NCBI RefSeq assembly: GCF_001661345.1
Contig: NW_017962913.1
Span: 2,299,428-2,363,427 of the forward strand
Source: Ascoidea rubescens DSM 1968
Taxonomy: Eukaryota; Ascomycota; Saccharomycetes; Ascoideales; Ascoideaceae
Direction of reading: 5' to 3'
Length of the DNA stretch: 64,000 nucleotides
Under the pieces are notes generated by a model. The model searched no databases. It was not told where the DNA came from and was given only the letters and a program-made list of their open reading frames with translations. Position 1 is the first letter of the stretch; each line of letters starts with the position of its first letter. Of this stretch, positions 10,501 through 20,258 are shown piece by piece. The translations under genes and the position numbers were made by a program.

Positions 10501-12683
10501 TCATTAGATTCTTGCATCTGGATGTCATTATCAATACCATCTTTTTGAGGAATTTGGAAATTGTAAAGTAGATTTATTGATTTATTTTTAATTGATTTAT
10601 ATTGATTTTGTTTGTATTGTAACAATTTTTTCAATATAATTGCACTTAACTTTCTAACTTCAGGATCATAGGAGTTTATTCCTTCATTGCTTTGATAGTT
10701 TTGAATGATTTCCGAGGTATTACTGGTATTTAAATTGTAGTTGATTAGGTAACTTAAAAAACTTTTTTGAAAAAGATTTAGTTTTGTAAAGATATCAAAG
10801 GAGATTTCTAGATAAGATAGTTTTAAATTACCTAATTTAGTGTAATCTAGTATTTCTATTAGTTTTAAACTTAGTTCTGATAAATTTTTGGGGCTGTAAT
10901 TTTGGAAGTCATCGTAGTAATCTGAATTTTTGACAATGACGTTCCAAAGGATTTTACCATATCTTCCTAGTAGTTCTTGAATGACAGCACTTGAAGCTCT
11001 TCTTATCATGATATCCTTATCGAAGGATACGGTTATGATCAAGTCATTGAATAATTGTAGTAAGATTTGTACAGGAATTTTGTCTCTTAAAGAGGTGTAG
11101 CTTCGAATAAAGGACCAAGCTAGGTAAAGAGAGGAGTCACGAACATTTGAGCCTGAGATGAAAGTTATGTGTTGTTGTTTGAAGAAAAGAGATTTATGTA
11201 GGATTGAGGTTAGTAAGTAGAAGTAGTTGATGGGGATTAGTCTTTTGTTTGTTAGTTCTGAGAGGGTTAGGAGAATACCATGGTAACGATCTGAAGAGAT
11301 GAGGTCGAAATTGATTTGGTCTGAATTAAAGTGTATTAAATTTAAAGAGGGTGGGGGTGAAGAAGATGAAGGAGATGAGGGAGAATAGAGATTTGGATTA
11401 AAGTTGAAACTTTGAATATCTAATTCTGAGATTAAGTTGTTGATAATGTCTAGTTGAAAGTCAGTTGGCAAAAGATTGGCTATCTTTGAGATTTGTCTTG
11501 ATACACAGTAACGGATGATTGTGTCTTTATGGCCGATTTGCATTAGTAGGTTTGATATTATTTGTTCGATTTTCTCGAAAGGATCGAAATTTTTGAATAA
11601 ATGAATCAAGTGGTTAAAAGATGGCTGATTGTTGGAATCGATTGAGGCGGTTGGGGGTTGTAGTTGATCTGGATCAATTGAGAGTAGAGATGTGCCTAGT
11701 TTACCTAAATTTTTGATGATGAATTTTGATATGATTGAATTTTCGGATAGAGATGATTGGGCACTGAATTGAGTAATAAAGTGGTTATTAATTAGAGAAT
11801 AATGGAGAGGTAAAAAGGGGGATATTGTATCCTTTTTGATGAATTTTAGTAGATTTGATAGCAATTTTAGATTTGATAGTTTTTCATTATCGTTCATGTT
11901 GAGGAAACGGTTTGTAAATGAGTTTTTAAGTGGATCAAATTTGAATAAATAGTTCAAGTAATAGGAGGTGAGGTAATTGAAAGAAGAGACATCGTTTCGT
12001 GATAAAAACTTTGAAAATAGTAAGATGGAGACTTCATTTTCTTTGCCAATTGACTTTTCAGTTAGGTAGTAGTTGGATATTTTGAAGATTCTTTTAGGGA
12101 TTTGAGGGTTGATTGAGGATAGAGGGAATGGAGCTAGGATTAGGACGGATAACCAGAGCAAGAGAAAGGACAACTCATGCCAATTGCTGTTGGACGATGA
12201 GGGAGAAGAAAAGGATAAGAATTCAATTTTGTTTAATAGAAGATCTATGATGTAGATATCTGAGGAGAAGGAGATGGAGATTGATTTTATGCCTCTAATT
12301 TTGGTAAAGTTGTAGATGATTTCCGATATCCAGTCGTAATTGAATTGAGGGTTGTTTTTATTACTTTTGGTTGTTTTGCTCAAGTTGGTGATAGCATCGT
12401 TTTTGATTATGAATAGATAGTGGTTTGATAGCTTTGATATAAAAACCGGCAAAGGCTTGTCTAATAGCTGAGGACAAGGCTGGAACTGATGAATGTCTTT
12501 GATTAAACTGGATAAGGTCTTCAACTTGATTTCCTCGTTGGTTTCCACAGCACTGTTCAGAGTGGAATTGTCAATGTTATTTATGGTGAAGTTATCGAGT
12601 TGAATGAGCTTGTCAATGCTGCCTCGAATTTTGGATAGCAAAACATCTGCAATTTTGGCAACTCTAATTTCGTCGTTTTCCAT
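7503..12683 (-). CDS. CIN1: Tubulin-folding cofactor D (TBCD/Cin1), unusually long
   Basis: A HEAT-repeat protein with the cofactor D signature around residues 510-570: SNVRDSSLYLAWSFIRSY, then TVSFDKDIMIRRASSAVIQE, matching the GxNVRDAA...W and FDRDxNCRRAASAAFQE motifs of TBCD. Cofactor D captures beta-tubulin and, with cofactors C and E, releases assembly-competent tubulin dimers; yeast Cin1 serves microtubule stability. At 1726 residues it is far longer than S. cerevisiae Cin1 (about 1014) or human TBCD (about 1190). Much of the excess is low-complexity sequence: an acidic Glu/Asn/Ser/Lys insert at about 720-865, a basic Ser/Pro-rich linker at about 1440-1515, and an acidic, charged tail. 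No intron or frame break is seen. It shares a 1.2-kb divergent promoter with VTS1. Confidence 0.86.
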   Translation of the reverse strand: MENDEIRVAKIADVLLSKIRGSIDKLIQLDNFTINNIDNSTLNSAVETNEEIKLKTLSSLIKDIHQFQPCPQLLDKPLPVFISKLSNHYLFIIKNDAITNLSKTTKSNKNNPQFNYDWISEIIYNFTKIRGIKSISISFSSDIYIIDLLLNKIEFLSFSSPSSSNSNWHELSFLLLWLSVLILAPFPLSSINPQIPKRIFKISNYYLTEKSIGKENEVSILLFSKFLSRNDVSSFNYLTSYYLNYLFKFDPLKNSFTNRFLNMNDNEKLSNLKLLSNLLKFIKKDTISPFLPLHYSLINNHFITQFSAQSSLSENSIISKFIIKNLGKLGTSLLSIDPDQLQPPTASIDSNNQPSFNHLIHLFKNFDPFEKIEQIISNLLMQIGHKDTIIRYCVSRQISKIANLLPTDFQLDIINNLISELDIQSFNFNPNLYSPSSPSSSSPPPSLNLIHFNSDQINFDLISSDRYHGILLTLSELTNKRLIPINYFYLLTSILHKSLFFKQQHITFISGSNVRDSSLYLAWSFIRSYTSLRDKIPVQILLQLFNDLIITVSFDKDIMIRRASSAVIQELLGRYGKILWNVIVKNSDYYDDFQNYSPKNLSELSLKLIEILDYTKLGNLKLSYLEISFDIFTKLNLFQKSFLSYLINYNLNTSNTSEIIQNYQSNEGINSYDPEVRKLSAIILKKLLQYKQNQYKSIKNKSINLLYNFQIPQKDGIDNDIQMQESNEIQSNNNDSINKELINKESNTIESSNDKTSETEQTEEKKESEETKQTNETNETKDKSNVELTENDKTAESQKIDKILNNAEIKSEVGINDHSINDKKSSETEKDELQKGAVQIISEDKSNEILSENLNENLITETPLENDIEDFNSVVLILIGVLIRRCKLKNIEGNFYALAEILPLVFPEIPYNLDEFYLNNTLKDLLHKTNILQSDIVTLLNSIVEILHEQKFDYHKDPPHKGEEFIYLLGTILPYVNYLFIYNNPRQFDGSTKLKNNDPLGLDFYNSVFNIIRQTSNDISEKFKFFIEKLSLINLKSKTFTDSIFIKKWLYYIKNGNLISSENFGYLNLDFIFPYLESKILPILTDKRVDYQIRKNIMTSISIILSRPVEPKNERFKLSGDFMIELINQLDDYTLTNQGDVGNKVRFEVTQLIFNNRKSFLESVKYIQLIEKKLIRISGEVIDRLKFKAFELLLIIKNETKDLKKFSSDYNYIEYSDEKYKQKHGKSYLDLVPENWSFDTMFDYYKFLLNFYYDNYLIDMWEFILKKNRSKEENEKLSFLKDVSKEFWKGFVFSAGAIQASDTTIIHSLNSLIWFLNKKLSSDKFIIIELMKHYNYHYEVENESINKIILKNEELKTLVFTDILTILKNDPMVSKNASTFNSRIRVSRGGRDVSNRNMVNKSLVNNRVVKNQLCCLNLFSKLFDANIKLPNADQSIESKEIKSVDAELVKPVMKTPTLKRKVSANFMPPIKNTISPLDIKKRNSPSPPSSQISRSPSSLKKPVPKTTNESSVTIQSHSNLVKALYIRTYNLHLNTANFVKISLCLKIFQYLILVEDFKESLKRLCWLCCNHQLKKIKLLSCEYLYQIYFDKLSKLVDDSDNNIDEDGIEMDDDDMEKGNEEVIQNLKISTNEKNGNSIVEEKDDKLMIQRIINSKDNFEINEKVERSIDGQVKKNSSDDKVKSKNDNKDSVKSNLEKALKILSDIDWNGEDDDRLKAYSNSLYVEW

Positions 12684-13912
12684 TGTTCAGGCAGAGGAAA
12701 CAAAGAGCACTGGAAGCAGCAATTAACAGAGAAGAGTGATGCCAATGGATATATCGAAGGACTTAAGAAAGAGTTGGAAAGAGTTGAAAAGAGTTTAAAG
12801 AGAATTTGAAAGAAGTTAAAAAGGACTGAGAACGAGGAGTTGGAGAAAGAATTGGTGGAGCGCGAGGCGTGCAAATCATACGGTTGAATTCTCTGCGAGT
12901 TGTGGGAGAGCACTGAGGCTGTTCCAGGCATTGAGTCGTGGGAGGTCGAGCACCACGAAGACATTGCAGCTGTTCATTCTGTTGTTCATCGTGCTACTTC
13001 TTTTGTTGTTCCTCTCGTTCCTTCTCCAGCTGTTCACCAAACTCTTCACCTTCCACAGCTCAGTGCCGACAACCACCAACAATTATCCCCGTTTTCGCGG
13101 CGGAACGCGGATTATGTGCGGATAGGACAAGCAATCCGCACAATTATCACAGCTCACGTGCTGCGGCTGATAAAGCGCTTACCAACCAGGACACCATTGC
13201 TGTGGCTCCTTCACTGCACGCACTCTACCGCATCTCCACGCAGACTAGACGGTGCACGTGCCAACCCACCGCCGTGGTCTTTTCGTCCGCTGCGTTTTCA
13301 GAAAAAAACTTCTTTCCAATGGCAAAAGATGAAATGGAACTGTGTTTGAGCTGTGCTGTGATTCTACTCCAGATACACTGCTGATATATTGCAATCCACC
13401 CTCGTCTCTCGAGCCATCGCTCCTGCTGCCTAGCTGCTCTGCTCTTCTTCTCCTTTTCCATCTCCATCGTCAGCATTCTCTCCTTCACTTTCATCTCCCA
13501 CTTGAATTTCGTTTCAGCTTCTCTTTTGGGTATTTTGGGTTTTGCTTTCTATAAGAAAAATTTTAGAGAAAAAAAATCAACCAAGAGAGAAATTTTTTTT
13601 TGCTTCTTCCTATAGTTGGTCACCTAAATCTGCTACAAATCTGTTAGCCATCCTGTTCGGTTTATCTTCTTTATAATCCCCCAACAATCTTGCTAATAAC
13701 AATACCATCAAAGTAAAAGAAAAAGAATCCCCAAAAAGAGAGATACATCCATTCACTCATCTCAGGGCACATTCATGAATTTTGGTTTCCATCTTGAATT
13801 AATATTATTACTATTATTATCATCATCATCATCATTATTATTTCTGTTCATTTCTGTTTATTTCTAACCCTTACCCAGTCCTATTGAACTCTCATTCTCT
13901 TTATTTAAAGAA
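12684..13912. promoter_or_regulatory. Divergent CIN1/VTS1 promoter with GC-rich core
   Basis: No supported gene. The CIN1 side is purine-rich (AAGAGTT-type repeats, 12770-12850). The middle (about 12840-13300) is clearly richer in G+C than its flanks and carries two CACGTG sites at 13155-13160 and 13255-13260, the recognition palindrome of Cbf1/Pho4-type bHLH factors. The VTS1 side is CT-rich, then holds an ATT/ATC repeat at 13800-13840 in its leader. Confidence 0.6.
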
Positions 13913-14269
13913 ATGTCAAACTTTAGGTCCCCCATCCAATCTGCTTATGAATCTCTTTCTTCCAACCTAAACAACACCAACATCAACAACAATATCAACA
14001 ATAATAATGTTTTTTATCAAACACAATCTCAACCCCAAAATTTATTTAATCCAGATAACAGCAGATCCTCTATTCTACTAAATAGACTTAATAGCAATAA
14101 CAATATTAACAATATTAACAATATTAACAATAGCAATAGCAACAATGCTCTTAACAACATCACCAAAACCACCACTTATGACAGATCTCAATCTTTAAAC
14201 TATCTAACCTCTCCAGATTTAAACATTTCAAGATCCTCAATCCTATCTCCTCCACCGATTCAATTATCA

Positions 14270-14307
<38 letters not shown>

Positions 14308-15031
14308 TAACAACAACAACAGCCCCTTTAGCACCATCGCTAATTCCAATTCTAATTCTAATTCTAATTCTAATTCTAATCCGAATCCGAATCCCAACAA
14401 CAACTTCAATAACTCAGTCTTGGTCTCCCCTTCTCATTCCCATACTTCCATGTCCTTATTATCCCCCACGTCCTCAAGGTATCATTTTGATATCGACTCA
14501 AATTTAAACAACACTAATATTATTAATAACAACAATAACAATAACAGTAATAGCATCAATAGCATTAACAATTTCAATTCTAATTTCAATAACAATTTTA
14601 ATCAACAAAATCTTAACCAATTTAGTAATTTTAACAATTTTAGTAACTTCAACAATTTCAATAGCGATATCTTAACACCATCCAATCTATTGAACAATAT
14701 TCACGCTAATAATAATTCCAATAACAATATTAATATTAACAATAAAAATAACAACAACAATAACAATAACATTAATATTAACATTAACAATGACTTGCTC
14801 TTGTTTAAATCTTTATTGATCAAATTTGCTTCGGATTCCTCCTTTCCCCAAAAAATCCATTTTGTCGATCTCTTTTACGATCATTTTCTAAATTTTAATG
14901 ACATTAACTCAAATAATGATCATGACGAAATTTTGAAATATTTACTAACAAAAATCACTCTAGATAATGCTTATTTATCTTTAGATATTATCAATAATAT
15001 TACAAATAATAATCCCAATAACATCGTCGCA

Positions 15032-15118
<87 letters not shown>

Positions 15119-15943
15119 AACAATAACAATAATAACTATGCCAATTATGCCAACTATAACAACTCTTTCAATAGCTCTTTTAATTCAAATAGAAATAGTA
15201 GACCTATTTCTCAGGTTCTATCACCAACTTTTCATCATCAAAGTCAATCTCAAAGTTTAAACTTTTTGCATCTAAGTAATCAAGAGCATTTTACTTTGGA
15301 TTCTATTTTAAACAATTCCGATAACGGTAACAATAACATTAATAAACACGACTCTTGGAATTTAAATAACATTAACAATTTAAACAATCTCAATAAAAAA
15401 AATTTATCAATTAATACTGATTCTTCCATTTCAATCAATTCAATCTCTAATTCAAATTCAAATTCAAATTCAAATTCAAATTCAAATTCAAATTCAAACT
15501 CGACATCAACTTCAAACTTGAACTCAATTACTAACTCGAACTCCACTTTAATCAACCCTTTATCTCCAAATTTCAATAATAACAATACTTCTGCTAACAC
15601 CACTACAACCACAAATACTAACACTACTATTACTACTACCAATAACAATAGCAACTCAGTTAATTTTACTTCTTCTACTTCTGCCTCCAATTCTACATCC
15701 AATTCTGTTTCCAACTCTATTTCAAACTCTATTTCTAATTCCAATTCTAATTCCAATTCTAATTCCAATTCTAACTCAACTATTACAAGTAATAACAGTA
15801 GCAATAATAATCTTTTATTTTCCCCTTTATTAGCCGAATCTGACTTTTTAAGGAAACAAGCTAAAAAATTCACTTCTAAACAAAAAGTTTCAAATAATGA
15901 TCAAGCTAGTAACAATAATAACAATAATAATAACAATAATAAC

Positions 15944-15989
<46 letters not shown>

Positions 15990-16477
15990 GTAATAGTAAT
16001 AGTAATAATAACAATAATAATAACAGCAACAGTCTCATTACCTCACCAAATATTAATAATATCAACAGTAATGCTGAAGATCTAACTGCTGCTTCTCATC
16101 TATTATTATCTCAACTGCAAAATCAGCAATCATTACATAACCTGCAACTTTCTTTTTCTCACTCACAAAACACTTCAATTAAGTCTCCAACTTCTCCAGT
16201 ACTATTTGGTGGTGACGACGTCTTTAGTTTAGATCCTCATACTGCCATGAAGTTAAAAGCATTGACTACAATTAATTCAAGGACAAAATTGGATTCTTTA
16301 AAGAAAAATCAGTCTCAATCTCAAATTCAATCTCAAGTTATGCAAGAGAGTAGTAGTGCTAACAACATTAACCATATTAACTCTAATCATAACCATAATC
16401 ATCATAACTCGAATAATGAAGAGAGAGGTAGAATTAATCAAGCATTTATGCAAAAGGTTTTCAACAACAACAATAAC

Positions 16478-16531
<54 letters not shown>

Positions 16532-16980
16532 AGCTACCATCAAAGAACTGCTTCAGTTCCTGCTAATCCCAAAAAATTTAACAATTCTAATAATTTGAAT
16601 AATTATAATATCAATGGTAATAACAATTTACCAAATAGAAACAATAATTTTGATAGCAATGTTTCTTCTGCATTGAATAGAAATAAAAAATTTGGAAATT
16701 CTAATAAAAATTCATACTCAAATTCATATTCTAAAGATTTAAAAGATAACAAAAATAAAGATAATCTAACTGATAAATCACCAAGCAAATCTGGTAAATC
16801 CTTTGAGAAATATTCCAAGACAAAAACATTTAATGATGATAATTTAAAGTCTTTTCTGAAGGAAGATAAAACCGGTTCATTCAATGAGAAAAATCAAGAA
16901 AAAGCCAATAATAAAAATAATAAAAATAATGCAAATAATTCAAACAATACTAATGATAGTAATACTAATACTACTACTAC

Positions 16981-17018
<38 letters not shown>

Positions 17019-17521
17019 GCATCACTACTAATACTACTACCACTATTAATACTACTTGTAATGCCAGTAACACGAATAACAATAATTCATTAAAGAATTC
17101 TGCTAAAAATGAGATTCTAACTCCAAATTCTTCACATACTAATGCATTAGCATTAAAAACACCATTATCATCATCTAAGGATCTAAATGGATTACTTAAT
17201 GGGACAAGTTCGCCTAAATCTCCAGGACTAAATTCTATTGAGTTAATTCAATTGAAAAATCTTAATAATCTACCAATTTGGCTCAGGAACATAAGATTAC
17301 ACAAGTATACTGATATTTTATCAGATATTCCATGGAAGACGTTGATTTACTATAACGATGAAGATTTAATGAAAGCAGGAGTTGTAGCTATGGGTGCAAG
17401 AAGAAAATTGTTAAAAGCGTTTGATATTGTTAAAGCTGCATATAAGAATAAAGATATTATTGGATTTGAAGAAGATGAAAAGTTGAATAAAGAGATGAAG
17501 AAATTAGAGATTGGTAATTGA
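13913..17521 (+). CDS. VTS1: Vts1/Smaug SAM-domain RNA-binding protein with huge poly-Asn tracts
   Basis: A 1202-residue protein ending in a SAM domain (about residues 1113-1180). It contains LPIWLRNIRLHKYTDILSD and the hallmark GVVAMGARRKLLKAFDIV, nearly the RNA-contacting GARRKLLKAF helix of Vts1/Smaug. These proteins bind CNGG-loop hairpins (Smaug recognition elements) and recruit the Ccr4-Not deadenylase to shorten poly(A) tails. S. cerevisiae Vts1 has 523 residues; the excess here is Asn runs coded by AAT/AAC repeats (near 14270, 15030, 15910, 16470 and 16980) plus an Asn-Ser alternating block near 15440-15490. Such prion-like sequence suggests condensate formation, and S. cerevisiae Vts1 is itself prion-like. 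The SAM core is intact. The gene uses at least two CTG codons (16115, 16142), in the disordered part. Confidence 0.94.
15028..15138 (+). repeat. AAT/AAC trinucleotide microsatellite in VTS1
   Basis: A run of AAT then AAC codons encoding an almost pure Asn tract of more than 35 residues. It is the longest of at least five such runs in VTS1. Switching between AAT and AAC blocks suggests separate slippage expansions. Confidence 0.95.
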
Positions 17522-18374
17522 GAGAGATTCAAGATTTTGATAAAATTGATGTCTCTTTTTTTTGTTTGTTTATTTTTTTTGATTTGTTTGATTTTTTTAA
17601 GTTTGATTTTTTGACATTTTGTTTATTAATTCATTTTATTATTTTAAATTCAAGCGCAAAGTGTTCATTGATGATAAAAAGATTTCATTTCAAGATAAGA
17701 TCAATTTTTCATTTTTTTTTTTTCTGTTTGATTTCAAGATAATTTGTTTTAGTTTTATGTTTTGTGTTTACTTTTTACTTTTTATTTTATTTTATTTTAT
17801 TGTTTTATCTTTTTATATTCAATGAACTTGTATTTGTTTTTTTTAATTATTTTAATTATTTAAGTTATTTTTTAAACTATTTTATAAATTTATTTTTTTT
17901 ATATTTATTCAATTTTAGTTCAATTTTAATTCGATTAACTTAATTTTAACTTAATTTTAATTCGATTTTAATTCAATTTTGGTTATAACTATTCAATGAG
18001 TTAATAGTAAATTAATAGATTAAAACAATATTAAATCTAAAGAAAATGAAAAACTATACACTAAAATAGAAAATTTTTATCTACGACCACAACGAGAGAT
18101 ATAGGAAAAAAAAAAGATAACAAAACAAGAAAAAAAGGATTATTTCTAAATTAAACACAATTAAAACAGCAAATAAATCAATAAATAAATAAAATCGTAA
18201 ACAAGTTAGCAAATCAGTAAATTCACAGATTAATTAGTTAATAGGGAAAAAAGATAAGTAAATTGTAGGAAAACAAGAAAACGCTAATGTACTGGAAAAA
18301 TGAAGAACAAGCCATATTAAAATTAAAGAGTAGAAAAAAAGAAATGAAGCTGGAGAAATGAAAGAACAGTGGAA
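17522..18374. other. Convergent VTS1/RCR-like 3' spacer with strand-skew switch
   Basis: 853 bp without a gene. 17530-17920 is T-rich on the plus strand; 18030-18370 is A-rich. Each half is T-rich in the sense of the gene that ends there. AATTTTAATTCGATT-type direct repeats lie at 17915-17985. Confidence 0.6.
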
Positions 18375-18782
18375 TCAATTTTTGTAAGTTGGAGGAGGGC
18401 CAGAAGGAGGAGTAAGACCCTGGTTGTTTTCAAAAGGATTAGAGGAATTTGGAGGAGGAGCAGGAGGAGCAGGATAGTAGTTTTGGGTGCTATAGCCAGG
18501 GTCGTAGCTTTGGTTGTAGGGTGGAACGTAGCCTTGGTTGTAGCCTGGTTGAAAATAGGGAGGTTGTCCTGGAGGAGGAGCATAGGCTTGTTGGTAACCA
18601 ACGTTGTTCATGGGAATTTCAACGACAGTAGCAGTGCCCATGGTTTTCTTTCTTCGCGTGAGATAGAGGACAAGGGAGATGGTCAAGAGAACAGCAGCAA
18701 TGCAGGAGAGAATGATGCCCACCAAACGAGCAACCGAGAGACACCCAGGAGGATAGTAGTTTCCTTCTTCACAGATAGCCAT
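18375..18782 (-). CDS. Small single-pass membrane protein with PY motif, RCR-like
   Basis: A 135-residue protein: a short N-terminus with two Cys, one membrane helix (about residues 17-41), a basic stop-transfer LTRRKK, then a Pro/Tyr/Gly-rich tail ending PSGPPPTYKN. PPTY is a PPxY motif of the kind bound by WW domains of Rsp5-type ubiquitin ligases. This architecture is that of the Rcr1/Rcr2 family (Congo red resistance, plasma-membrane transporter sorting), but overall similarity is weak and the protein is shorter than Rcr1 (213 residues). The tail would be cytosolic. It could instead be an unrelated Rsp5 adaptor. It shares a 428-bp divergent promoter with CKS1. Confidence 0.6.
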   Translation of the reverse strand: MAICEEGNYYPPGCLSVARLVGIILSCIAAVLLTISLVLYLTRRKKTMGTATVVEIPMNNVGYQQAYAPPPGQPPYFQPGYNQGYVPPYNQSYDPGYSTQNYYPAPPAPPPNSSNPFENNQGLTPPSGPPPTYKN

Positions 18783-19210
18783 TGAGAGTGAGTTGGAATT
18801 GGAGGCAAGAACAGCTAGAGCAAAAGCAGCAGAGGAAGGGCTGTTTATATAGACGAGGACGTGGTTGTGGAAAGAGGCTCAGAGGCAAAGCGAGGGAGGC
18901 GATGTAGAGAACGAGAACACGAAGAAGAGAAGAGAGGAGGTAGCAGAAGCAGCAGAAGATGAAGAAGATGAAGAAGATGAAGCTCGTCTGGCCACTTTTA
19001 CTCGGGTCGTTGGTCGTGTAATCGAGGTTTGCACAGTTCAGCTTCAGTCGCCTTGGGTCGTTTCGACTTGTTCAACCAGCTCAGTTCTCTTCCAGTTGTC
19101 TTCTTCTTCTTCTTCTTCTTCTTCTTCAGCTTTGCTTTCTCTGCTGCTTCTTGTGTGTTGTTCTTTGCCTGCTTCTCGCTCCACTTCTGCCTCTCATCTC
19201 TTGCTCTACA
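18783..19210. promoter_or_regulatory. Divergent RCR-like/CKS1 promoter
   Basis: Purine-rich on the left with GAAGAT repeats (about 18953-18985). Pyrimidine-rich on the right with a TTC run (about 19099-19127) shortly before the CKS1 ATG. No ATG-initiated gene is supported. CT-rich stretches just upstream of the start are common in yeast leaders. Confidence 0.55.
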
Positions 19211-19606
19211 ATGGGTTTACAATTGCAACCAAGATACCTCACCAGCTCTGAGAGAGCTAAGGTCCTTGAATTCCAAGAAAAGATTCACTATTCAGCAAGG
19301 TATGGCCCACTTTTCTGTTCTTCTGAGTTTCTTCTGCCCATTTGGCCACTTTACTAACTCCTCCTAAGATACTCTGACGACAATTTCGAGTATCGCCATG
19401 TCATACTACCACGAAACATGTTGAAGGTTATTCCCGACGACTATTTCAATCCTGATAGCAACACTTTGAGAATTCTATTGGAAGAGGAATGGAGAGGACT
19501 TGGGATAACACAATCTTTGGGCTGGGTCCACTACGAAACTCATGCTCCTGAACCTCATATCTTGCTCTTCAAAAGACCCAAAGATTTCGATCCAAACAGA
19601 TATTAA
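19211..19606 (+). CDS. CKS1: Cks1 cyclin-dependent kinase subunit, two exons
   Basis: Coding exons 19211-19299 and 19369-19606 join to a 108-residue Cks protein. The spliced junction restores [14 protein letters not shown], then [29 protein letters not shown] and [13 protein letters not shown], near-identical to Cks1/Suc1. The phosphate-binding Arg/Ser/Trp/Arg surface and the HxPEPH hinge that controls strand exchange are all present. Cks1 docks on Cdc28/Cdk1 and directs multisite phosphorylation in the cell cycle. Unspliced, the frame stops inside the intron. The start [11 protein letters not shown] is the only ATG consistent with exon 1. The C-terminus lacks the long Gln-rich tail of S. cerevisiae Cks1. 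Confidence 0.97.
19300..19368 (+). other. CKS1 spliceosomal intron, 69 nt
   Basis: 5' site GTATGG, perfect branch site TACTAAC at 19352-19358, 3' site CTAAG with the AG at 19367-19368. The branch A is about 12 nt from the 3' AG. Splicing after AG of codon 30 rebuilds Arg and the conserved RYSDD motif. Confidence 0.96.
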
Positions 19607-20258
19607 CCACTTGCAAAATCTACCTTGCTGATATCTAGTATTCAGAATATTACTGAATATTATAAAATATTATAAAATATTATAAACAACGGTAATATAA
19701 TATACAAACAATTATCGTTTTTATTTGTTATTTTTGTTTTTTTTAAGTAAAATTCCATTTTTTTCATAACTCGTTTGATTACTTGTTTTGTTGGTTCTTT
19801 TTGTTTTTGTTTTTGTTTTTTTTTGTTATATTCAATTAATTACTTTTCACATTACTCAATCTTTTGTTATTTGTTTGTTTTGTCTTGTTTTTCCTTTTAT
19901 TTCTCTTCCAAAATTCATTTAAACTTATCTACACTGATCAAATCAATCCCACAAAATACATAATTACATAATCTACCACTACTTATCACATTCAATCCTT
20001 CTTCAAATCTAAATAATTTTCAACAATAAAACGTTTTAAACGTTTATCCATAAATTGCAAATCAATTCCACACCGTGTTCGGAGCTCGAACCCGAAACCG
20101 AAACCGAAACCGTGATAGTTCGAAGTTACGTAAGCCCTACGTAACCGTTTTGTTTCGATTAGGGCTCTACATCTTTTTTTCCGGCTTTTTCTTTGGCATT
20201 TTTCCGGTTCGTTCTTCCATTTCATTTCACTTAATAAGAATACTACTTCAATGTGATA
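19607..20258. promoter_or_regulatory. CKS1 3' flank and MCY1-like promoter
   Basis: 652 bp, no gene. AAAATATTAT repeats follow the CKS1 stop (19655-19685). A T-rich stretch comes next. Near the downstream gene are CCGAAA hexamer repeats (about 20090-20111) and two TACGTAA boxes. Confidence 0.55.
20126..20144. promoter_or_regulatory. Paired TACGTAA boxes, candidate bZIP sites
   Basis: A full palindrome TTACGTAA (20126-20133) is followed by CTACGTAA (20137-20144), 11 bp apart or about one helical turn, and 115-133 bp upstream of the MCY1-like ATG. TTACGTAA is bound by yeast Yap-type and ATF/CREB-type bZIP proteins. Regulation is inferred. Confidence 0.45.

Noticed and set aside
12900-13384. 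Overlapping frames of about 148 residues in the CIN1/VTS1 promoter
   Set aside because: Several frames are open at once, the 12900 frame starts from a non-ATG codon, and the content is low-complexity Ser/Cys or His/Pro.
15280-15873. Long Glu/Leu-rich antisense frame in VTS1, and Leu-rich frame 27469-27909 in PUF4
   Set aside because: These are mirror translations of the Asn/Ser codon repeats of the real genes.
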